DNA of 12,409 bases, from the NCBI GenBank assembly GCA_946482295.1, contig CAMLRB010000102.1, positions 1-12,409 of the forward strand. The letters run 5' to 3'. Source of the stretch: an uncultured Bacteriovorax sp. (GTDB lineage Bacteria; Bdellovibrionota; Bacteriovoracia; Bacteriovoracales; Bacteriovoracaceae). The notes beneath the pieces are model-generated. The model was not told where the DNA came from and made no database searches. It saw only the letters and a program-made list of their open reading frames with translations. The position numbers and the translations under genes are program-made. This document shows positions 7,570 through 12,409 of the stretch, piece after piece; the first letter of the stretch is position 1; each line of letters begins with the position of its first letter.

Positions 7570-8763
7570 TTATGCTTTTTTGAAATAGTTCATCAATGTT
7601 TTTTCGATTTCTTCAATCTCTGCTACCCCGGCATCAAGTGTGGGTGCATTTAACTGGAAATAGCCAGGCTCATCATTCATAAGGCCTTTGCCAAGTGATT
7701 CAGATTCAACTCCACGGGCAACACAGATAAAATCAGCAGCTAACGTTTGTAGCATTTCTGCTTCAACCACATCTCTAAAAGGAGCAGATTCAATCGTTGC
7801 AAAGATCCCTTCTCTATCAAGAAGTCTATCCACAGAAGTGACATCATAACCTTCGTAGAAAAGAATTTTAGGTTGAGGTTCAACTGGCTTTGCAATTTTG
7901 AGTTTTACATGATCTTCAAGATCACGCCACTTTCGGAGTTCAGTTTCAAAAACAGATTTATCGGCTTCGAATTTTTCTTCGACTTCTTTGAACAAAGATC
8001 GACACGCAAAATCCAAAGAGTCTTTATGATTTAAACTTAAACGATCATAAGTTACGAGATGAAGCTGATTGCTGGCTGAGCTCATGAGCCAGCCTTTAAG
8101 TTTTAGGAGCGCTACTTTGGCATCTCGTCCCTCTCCTACTAAAACAATGGATTTAGTTTTTTCATCAAAAGACTTTTTAATGATGTCTTTTTGATAAAGA
8201 ATGAGCCCAGAACTCTGTAAGTTATTTTCATTCAAGGCAAGAGCTAAGCCAGCGCCCATAGGCATTGGGTTCTTTCCTAATCCTGTCGCTTCGATGACTA
8301 CATCGAAGTCTTCAAAGCTCTCTACGGGCTTATGTAAAGACTCTATAACCTCTTTACCAAGCTGTTTAAACATCTCTGGATTTTCTTCAACTTGCTTGAG
8401 AATTGACTCTTGAGGATTGAGTGAAAAAATGACGCGAAAGAGATCATGGAGTCGGGATTTACCTTTGATAAATTCACCTGGATGAACAAATCTTTTATGC
8501 ACACGAAGGACATCCCCCTGGCGAGAAATTCCATTGGCCTCAATTTGTTTTACGAGATCAATCAATTCGGATTCAACAAATTTTTTTACAGTTGTCTTTT
8601 GATTTTTAAATGTAGTTTCTAGGTCCGGGAGTTCTTCGGCCAGCATACGGATATTTCCCCCCAGAGGAGATCTTTGAAAAAGAACGGTGTAGGCGCCGAG
8701 ATCGTCGAAGTGTTTAGCGGCAAGGAGGGCAAGAGGGCCGGAGCCAATGATGGCAATTTTCAT
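7570..8763 (-). CDS. FAD/NAD(P)-binding oxidoreductase, pyridine nucleotide-disulfide oxidoreductase-like
   Basis: A 397-residue cytoplasmic protein. The N-terminus MKIAIIGSGPLALLAAKHF is a classic Rossmann dinucleotide-binding fold (GxGxxxxxA), and it fixes the start at 8763. A second nucleotide-binding strand-turn, SIVLVGEGRDAKVALLKL, begins near residue 205 (G210, G212, A215). In between is VVIEATGLG (155-163), like the third FAD-contacting strand (ATG motif) of this superfamily; near the C-terminus, ADFICVARGVES may be its last FAD strand. No redox-active CxxC is visible, so it is not a thioredoxin or glutathione reductase. A flavin-dependent reductase or monooxygenase is plausible, with unknown substrate. 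The ATG is overlapped by a 13-bp inverted repeat that also contains the GGGAG Shine-Dalgarno (8773-8777, nine bases from ATG), suggesting translational or operator control. The lipoprotein gene follows two bases after its stop. Confidence 0.8.
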   Translation of the reverse strand: MKIAIIGSGPLALLAAKHFDDLGAYTVLFQRSPLGGNIRMLAEELPDLETTFKNQKTTVKKFVESELIDLVKQIEANGISRQGDVLRVHKRFVHPGEFIKGKSRLHDLFRVIFSLNPQESILKQVEENPEMFKQLGKEVIESLHKPVESFEDFDVVIEATGLGKNPMPMGAGLALALNENNLQSSGLILYQKDIIKKSFDEKTKSIVLVGEGRDAKVALLKLKGWLMSSASNQLHLVTYDRLSLNHKDSLDFACRSLFKEVEEKFEADKSVFETELRKWRDLEDHVKLKIAKPVEPQPKILFYEGYDVTSVDRLLDREGIFATIESAPFRDVVEAEMLQTLAADFICVARGVESESLGKGLMNDEPGYFQLNAPTLDAGVAEIEEIEKTLMNYFKKA

Positions 8764-8796
8764 AGATTTGTACTCCCAAAACAGAGTACAAATCTA
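8763..8796 (-). promoter_or_regulatory. 13-bp perfect inverted repeat covering the ribosome site and start codon of the oxidoreductase gene
   Basis: On the plus strand TAGATTTGTACTC (8763-8775) and GAGTACAAATCTA (8784-8796) are exact reverse complements around an 8-base spacer. In the minus-strand transcript the 3' arm runs to the A of the AUG, and the GGGAG ribosome site spans loop and stem. Such a hairpin would hide the start from ribosomes. The same symmetry could instead be a protein-binding operator. There is no T-tract, so it is not a terminator. Confidence 0.7.
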
Positions 8797-8824
8797 ACAT
8801 AATTATCTGAGAAGTGGCATCAAA

Positions 8825-9283
8825 TTACTTGAAATAGACCTTAGTGTCACCCTTATCAATGGCAGAGTGCTCAGCAAACTTGTAGATAAAATCGATGAAA
8901 CTTTGCATAGCTTCAAACGTAGGAACCGATTTATCGAATTCACACCCATATTGCATGTAAGTGTTACCGTCTTTTCCTACTACTTCTTTCGAGTGACGCA
9001 CGTTCATGATCACTGGAATGTAAGATTTGTCAGTGAAATACATTCTCATGTTCACTTCAAAGTCTTGAGGAAGTTTCTTATCTGTTGGTGACCAAGGAAC
9101 TTGGAATGAACATCCGTCCCCTGCGATATCGACCATCATGACTGGATAAATTGAACCATTGTCATCGATGACAGAATAAGCACCAAGAAAATTTTGAAAC
9201 ACGATGCGGTTGAAGGCACGGCGTTTTTGCTCAATTGTTTCTGCTTTTTTCTTGTTGAAATCGAGAACTTTAAATTCAGACAT
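8825..9283 (-). CDS. PilZ-domain protein (probable c-di-GMP binder)
   Basis: A 152-residue cytoplasmic protein. I place the start at the ATG at 9283, because GGAG then sits six bases upstream. The GTG at 9295 and the ATG at 9289 are in frame, but they precede or abut that site. PilZ domains bind cyclic di-GMP through RxxxR and a later (D/N)xSxxG. Here R22-AFN-R26 matches the first motif and D52-IAGD-G57 the second, but the Ser is Ala (A54). YGCEFDKSVP (the usual strand after the core) and a C-terminal helix (QSFIDFIYKFAEH) follow. The Ala may lower affinity, although variants at this position occur in the family. No output domain is attached, so it would act by binding a partner. It lies 59 bases after rsgA and 61 bases before the oxidoreductase gene on the same strand, so it could be in the same transcript. 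Confidence 0.72.
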   Translation of the reverse strand: MSEFKVLDFNKKKAETIEQKRRAFNRIVFQNFLGAYSVIDDNGSIYPVMMVDIAGDGCSFQVPWSPTDKKLPQDFEVNMRMYFTDKSYIPVIMNVRHSKEVVGKDGNTYMQYGCEFDKSVPTFEAMQSFIDFIYKFAEHSAIDKGDTKVYFK

Positions 9284-9342
9284 ATTCATCTCCACGGCAG
9301 TTGGATTAACTACCGCTTTATCGGTCGATGAAGGTCTTTAGT

Positions 9343-10287
9343 TTATTTTTTTTGATAGCTAGGAATTTGGGAAATTTCTTCTTTCATACGCAGATATGAC
9401 TCTAAACGAGAATGAACAAGTTGGAACTCCCGAGCATTCTGATCAAGCTTGGTGTAAAAATAACAACCTGTACTTTCAGGAGCATGGTTGCAGTTTGAAA
9501 ATTTACATTGAACGGCACAGTGTTCGAGATCCGGAAAGTACGACAATAAGTCTTCTTCCCTTAAATCCTCTACCCCAAATGATCGGATCCCAGGAGAATC
9601 AATCATTGCCATAGTATCGCAGTCAACAATTTCACTCCACGTCGTCGTGTGTGTTCCTTTGCCCACTTTGCCTACATCACGTGAAAGCAGATTGATTTTC
9701 CCCTCTGAAACTTGAGAAATTAATCGGCTCTTACCTACTCCCGATTGACCAAGAAATATAGATGTCTTATGAAGAAGTCTTTGTTTTAAATCTTCAAGTC
9801 CGAGCTCCATGTATTTTGGTTTGTATTCGGGATGAGCTGCAGACAGCTCAAAACTTTCGATACCTAACTCTTTCATCCGATCACATTCAAAAGCTATGTC
9901 GAAGTCGTTATTAAATTCATCCATTTTATTGAAGACCATTAAAGGACGAATTCCCCACTGGTGAGCGCGCACAAGAAAACGATCTACAATTCCACGCTTA
10001 TATTCAGGACGAGAAGCAGAACTAACAATGACCATTAAATCACAATTAGAAGCTGTGACTTTTTTCTTTTGTTCACGAATAATCAGACGGTACATTTCAT
10101 TTTGGCGAGGAAGAACTTCAGTAATAACATTCTTATCGTCGATCATGACATAGTCACCGACTACAATTGAATTCTCATCACCCTTCAAAAGATTACCGAG
10201 TGCTGTAGCAACAACCATTTCTTTACTGTCTTCAAATTTGCAGTCAAATTCACGCTTAGCTGATTTAAAGACACGCGCTTTTAACAT
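9343..10287 (-). CDS. rsgA: Ribosome small-subunit-dependent GTPase RsgA
   Basis: A 314-residue circularly permuted GTPase that helps late maturation of the 30S subunit and is stimulated by it. The order of motifs is diagnostic: an N-terminal OB-fold (1-75), then G4 NKMD (120-123), G1 GQSGVGKS (180-187), switch GKGTHTT (209-215) and G3 DSPG (230-233). The C-terminal zinc site is C261-x4-C266-x-H268-x6-C275, as in E. coli YjeQ. E. coli RsgA is 350 residues, so this is slightly short, mainly at the N-terminus. Its ATG overlaps the end of the upstream FAD oxidase gene by 7 bases, and the AAGGA site lies inside that gene, so translation is likely coupled. The pairing of rsgA with an oxidase has no evident functional meaning. 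Confidence 0.96.
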   Translation of the reverse strand: MLKARVFKSAKREFDCKFEDSKEMVVATALGNLLKGDENSIVVGDYVMIDDKNVITEVLPRQNEMYRLIIREQKKKVTASNCDLMVIVSSASRPEYKRGIVDRFLVRAHQWGIRPLMVFNKMDEFNNDFDIAFECDRMKELGIESFELSAAHPEYKPKYMELGLEDLKQRLLHKTSIFLGQSGVGKSRLISQVSEGKINLLSRDVGKVGKGTHTTTWSEIVDCDTMAMIDSPGIRSFGVEDLREEDLLSYFPDLEHCAVQCKFSNCNHAPESTGCYFYTKLDQNAREFQLVHSRLESYLRMKEEISQIPSYQKK

Positions 10288-11588
10288 GACATGAATCCTT
10301 CTGGGAAAAATTGAGAGCGTGGATCCATTGTCTTCTTTAGCTCGCGAAAGACAACTCGTTGATGATCATTAAAAAATGGTGGAATGAATTTTTTCTTTAA
10401 CAGTCCGATTCCGTGTTCGGCAAAAGGAGATCCCTTCCACTTCAGCACTTCGGCATAAAGATTTTCTAATTGTTGATTACAGAAATCATTTTTATCTAGT
10501 GTCGGCATAAAATTGAAATGCAAATGTGCATCTCCAAAATGACCAAAAAGATTATAGTCTACGCCCATCAAAGCGAGCTTACGATAATAGTTTAAGAGTT
10601 CTCCAAAGTGCTCAGCGCCGACTTGAACATCAGTTCCTTTTTTCGTCACACCCATGCGAGTGTTCACTTCGAAAATCGCACGCGGTACACTTACTCTCAA
10701 ATCGCGACACTTAGATGAAGCCATTTCGAAAATATTTTCTTCTTCAACTTTAGTAAGTTTTGTTAACAAGTTTTCATAAATATTTTCAAAATCTTTTTTC
10801 GCTACTTCCAAGAAGACAACATCTTGATCTTTGCCAGGATTTTTCTCTGCAGGTAAATACGAAAGTGAATTCGAATCAATAAACTCACATGCGCGAATTT
10901 GTCCGCGGAATGATTGAACAGCATTAAAAATTTCTAAGTGCGGTTCAAAATTAACTTCCCACTTCGGAAGGAGAAGAAACAAATAAGTTTCGTCTTCATG
11001 AGCAATCGTTTTTAAAACGGCACTTTTTATAATGCCCAACTGACCTTCTGTTCCAGTCATGAGATCTGTTTCAAATTCCATCCTAGGATAAGGGGCATTT
11101 TTATAGTGAGCGTAGTGATTAAAGTCGTTTTGATAATCTTGCAGACTAAAAGGAGTCGCTAATTTTTTATCGGCCCTCAAAGATTTTTCCGCACCTGAAA
11201 AATCAATAAAAGTCAGCTCGACAATTTGCGAGCGAAGATTTTTAAATCCAAATGAGCGCTCCCCTGTGCAACTTGTAGCAATCCCAGAAAGTACTCCAGC
11301 AAGCTCTTCCGTTGGTGAAGTCATAATCTCGCGCTTATGAGCAAGACAAAATTCTTTTGCTTCTTTCCACGTTACAAAACCTTCGATTTCAAGATCACCA
11401 TTAGGGCGAAGTGAGAGTGAACCCTTTATAGTCGAGAGATTTCCCAACACTGTATTCGGTGAGAGCTCTGCCTCTAATTTTTCAAAGGGAATGACGGTTG
11501 AAGTTTGCGAAGAATGATAAAGTGTCGGCTCGCCTGCAGCGATATGCTTCTTCACTTCATCCCAGGAATAGAAACTTTTTATGATCAT
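10281..11588 (-). CDS. FAD-linked oxidase, GlcD/D-lactate dehydrogenase type, with a divergent FAD-binding N-terminus
   Basis: A 435-residue protein without signal peptide. The C-terminal half is a clear FAD-oxidase C domain: GTEGQLGII (179-187), GHFGDAHLH (349-357, the GHxGDGNLH site), EHGIG (391-395) and the family ending KKTMDPRSQFFPEGF (418-432). Family members oxidise D-lactate, glycolate or other 2-hydroxy acids with FAD. The N-terminal PCMH-type FAD domain is recognisable (EGFVTWKEAKEFCLAHKR, then GVLSGIATSCTGERSFGFKNLRSQIVEL), but the usual P-x-GGGT pyrophosphate loop is absent; the corresponding stretch is near TLYHSSQTSTVIP (22-34). It may bind FAD differently, bind weakly, or have lost activity. 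The start ATG has no good Shine-Dalgarno. It appears to be the first gene of the minus-strand block and overlaps rsgA by 7 bases. The substrate cannot be assigned. Confidence 0.85.
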   Translation of the reverse strand: MIIKSFYSWDEVKKHIAAGEPTLYHSSQTSTVIPFEKLEAELSPNTVLGNLSTIKGSLSLRPNGDLEIEGFVTWKEAKEFCLAHKREIMTSPTEELAGVLSGIATSCTGERSFGFKNLRSQIVELTFIDFSGAEKSLRADKKLATPFSLQDYQNDFNHYAHYKNAPYPRMEFETDLMTGTEGQLGIIKSAVLKTIAHEDETYLFLLLPKWEVNFEPHLEIFNAVQSFRGQIRACEFIDSNSLSYLPAEKNPGKDQDVVFLEVAKKDFENIYENLLTKLTKVEEENIFEMASSKCRDLRVSVPRAIFEVNTRMGVTKKGTDVQVGAEHFGELLNYYRKLALMGVDYNLFGHFGDAHLHFNFMPTLDKNDFCNQQLENLYAEVLKWKGSPFAEHGIGLLKKKFIPPFFNDHQRVVFRELKKTMDPRSQFFPEGFMSC

Positions 11589-11674
11589 AGCTAGAGTCTA
11601 GGCAATCTTTAGGCCTACGCCAATAGATATTTAGAATATTAGGGACTTAGGTCACTTTTAACGCAATCTTTCTC

Positions 11675-11703
11675 TTGACAGAAAGACTTCAAACCCCTAT
11701 TTT
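11675..11703 (+). promoter_or_regulatory. Promoter of tRNA-Arg
   Basis: A consensus -35 TTGACA (11675-11680), an optimal 17-base spacer and -10 TATTTT (11698-11703). Transcription would begin near 11710, about 17 bases before the mature tRNA. The remaining space back to 11589 should also contain the divergent minus-strand promoter of the FAD oxidase, which I could not place with confidence. Confidence 0.8.
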
Positions 11704-11726
11704 ACAACTCACCTTACTTCTAATAC

Positions 11727-11803
11727 GCACTCGTAGCTCAGTTGGATAGAGCAACCGATTTCTAATCGGTAGGTCAGAGGTTCGAATCCTCTCGAGTGCG
11801 CCA
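11727..11803 (+). tRNA. tRNA-Arg (anticodon UCU), CCA encoded
   Basis: A 77-base cloverleaf with every stem paired. The acceptor is GCACTCG (11727-11733) with CGAGTGC (11793-11799). The D stem is GCTC/GAGC (11736-11739 and 11749-11752). The anticodon stem is ACCGA/TCGGT (11754-11758 and 11766-11770), with loop TTTCTAA and anticodon TCT at 11761-11763. The T stem is AGAGG/CCTCT around TTCGAAT. G at 11800 is the discriminator and CCA is encoded at 11801-11803. Anticodon UCU reads AGA and AGG, common Arg codons in an AT-rich genome. No terminator hairpin follows. The 3' end is duplicated at 12042-12060. Confidence 0.97.
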
Positions 11804-11814
11804 TTTAAAAAATC
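11796..11814. repeat. tRNA-Arg 3' end, first copy of a 19-bp direct repeat (att-like)
   Basis: GTGCGCCATTTAAAAAATC covers the last eight bases of the tRNA including CCA and eleven bases downstream. An identical copy starts at 12042. Adding the preceding three bases (CGA here, CGG there) gives 21 of 22 matches. A duplicated tRNA 3' end is the usual mark of a tyrosine-integrase attachment site. Confidence 0.75.
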
Positions 11815-11864
11815 ATTATTTACAATCACTTCATTATCAACGTTTTATAAGTTAAAATCATAAT

Positions 11865-12116
11865 ATGGATAACTCTAATGCTAACATTCAGCCCGAACAA
11901 TTAGACCTCATCGAGAGTAATTTAAAACTTTCAATCGATGAAAGAATTGATCAATTACAATCCGCTGTTAGTTTCATTGAAGAAATGAAATCCTCGGAAT
12001 TGCAACAGTTCGCAGCAGGAGTTCGAAAGTCATCAAGACGGGTGCGCCATTTAAAAAATCCTTTTATTATAAATACTTCTAAGACGACCCGACAGGATGT
12101 ATCGAACTTACATTAA
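11865..12116 (+). CDS. Small hypothetical protein between the tRNA-end repeats; C-terminus encoded across the second repeat
   Basis: An 83-residue reading frame of unknown function. Residues of about 15-52 look helical and orderly (QLDLIESNLKLSIDERIDQL, then QSAVSFIEEMKSSELQ). They resemble in style the short helical proteins whose sequences contain 'xxERIxxLxxAVxFIEEL', but no family can be named. Residues from about 60 on are translated from the tRNA-derived repeat at 12042-12060 and the bases after it, so the C-terminus may be chimeric rather than native. No Shine-Dalgarno is seen before the ATG, and no good promoter, though read-through from the tRNA is possible. It converges with the kinase-like gene and overlaps its end by 9 bases. 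It could be a genuine small gene, or the truncated 5' part of a larger gene cut at an integration junction. Confidence 0.45.
   Translation: MDNSNANIQPEQLDLIESNLKLSIDERIDQLQSAVSFIEEMKSSELQQFAAGVRKSSRRVRHLKNPFIINTSKTTRQDVSNLH
12042..12060. repeat. Second copy of the tRNA-Arg 3'-end repeat (att-like)
   Basis: Exact copy of the 19 bases at 11796-11814, 246 bases downstream and in the same orientation. The sequence before it does not fold as a tRNA, so this is not a second tRNA gene but a displaced 3' end. TTCGAA does occur nearby (12022-12027), but not at the right distance. Confidence 0.75.
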
Positions 12117-12409
12117 TTTCACCAAATTGTTTTTTAGAGAATCATAATCAACAGATTGGAAATCACTCGTATCAATTTTAATTAATTTATCAGTAAGACT
12201 TAATGGAGAAAGTTTATCTTTTAAACGCATTTTAAATTCTTCAAACCTTTCATTGTCAGCATGCCCTCTATGTCTTTCTCCTGAATCCCATCTCGCCTTA
12301 TAGCGATCATAAAGAACTTCAGGATCAGCATCCAGGAAAATTTCAACAACATCAAAGTCATATTGATTTAACAATGCTTTTAACTTTTCACCATGGTGAG
12401 ATGGATTAA
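12108..12409 (-). CDS. P-loop kinase-like (AAA_33-type) ATPase, C-terminal part, gene runs off the window
   Basis: The last 99 residues of a minus-strand gene; the frame is open to the window edge, so the N-terminus with the Walker A loop is not seen. The visible part reads NPSHHGEKLKALLNQYDFDV, then VEIFLDADPEVLYDRYKARW, then SGERHRGHADNERFEEFKMR. It matches the lid and C-terminal region of small P-loop kinases, in which an 'FxADPEVLxxRxxxR' helix follows a strand and an RHxGH motif comes next. A nucleoside or small-molecule kinase, or an ATPase of the zeta-toxin/AAA_33 kind, is possible. The natural stop (TAA, 12110-12108) lies 48 bases beyond the second tRNA repeat, so the gene is not obviously cut by it. 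An internal TTG at 12374 is not the true start. Confidence 0.6.
   Translation of the reverse strand, partial: NPSHHGEKLKALLNQYDFDVVEIFLDADPEVLYDRYKARWDSGERHRGHADNERFEEFKMRLKDKLSPLSLTDKLIKIDTSDFQSVDYDSLKNNLVKLM

Noticed and set aside
9296..9342. Small dyad ACCG/CGGT after rsgA as a terminator
   Set aside because: The stem is only four base pairs and there is no T-tract on the minus strand, so transcription may continue into the PilZ gene.
11983..12060. A second, decayed tRNA gene before the downstream repeat
   Set aside because: Apart from the repeat and a nearby TTCGAA, no D stem, anticodon stem or T stem can be drawn, and the T-loop-like motif is at the wrong distance.
1..12409. CRISPR array, restriction, toxin-antitoxin or phage gene cluster
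   Set aside because: No regularly spaced repeats, methyltransferase or nuclease motifs, or structural phage genes are visible; the only mobile-element trace is the duplicated tRNA end.

Overview
The window is AT-rich and Gram-negative in character: two lipoprotein signal sequences, a predicted beta-barrel outer-membrane protein, an OmpA-like lipoprotein and purine-rich Shine-Dalgarno sites. The mix of secreted papain-like proteins, PilZ proteins, many lipoproteins and low GC suggests a member of the Bdellovibrionota, perhaps of the Bacteriovorax/Peredibacter type. This taxonomic guess is inference; no rRNA or marker phylogeny is available here.

Layout. Bases 1-5072 run on the + strand: the 3' part of a papain-fold (C1) protein with Ser at the catalytic Cys position; a secreted coiled-coil and Gln/Met-rich protein; a strong terminator; a small zinc-ribbon protein followed closely by recJ (single-strand DNA exonuclease); then a promoter and an OmpA-like lipoprotein. 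A bidirectional terminator near 5101-5120 separates this block from a block of seven minus-strand genes that covers 11588 down to 5147.

In transcription order the minus-strand block holds: an FAD-linked oxidase of the GlcD/D-lactate dehydrogenase type; rsgA (ribosome-assembly GTPase, overlapping the oxidase); a PilZ-domain protein; an FAD/NAD(P)-binding oxidoreductase whose start lies in a 13-bp perfect inverted repeat; an unknown lipoprotein; a cyclophilin-type peptidyl-prolyl isomerase; and a porin-like protein with its own ribosome binding site and a 102-base leader. The first six are tightly packed (gaps of 2-61 bases and one overlap) and could be co-transcribed. They mix housekeeping and cell-envelope functions and do not form an obvious pathway.

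The right end holds a tRNA-Arg(UCU) with a near-consensus promoter. Its 3' end plus 11 downstream bases is repeated exactly 239 bases further on, the arrangement left by site-specific integration at a tRNA gene. A small ORF lies between the copies and reads through the second one. It is followed by the 3' part of a convergent P-loop kinase-like gene that runs off the window.

I see no complete defence, secretion or biosynthetic system. The items most worth a second look are the tRNA-end duplication, the Cys-to-Ser papain-fold protein, the start-codon hairpin at 8763-8796 and the Gln/Met-rich secreted protein.
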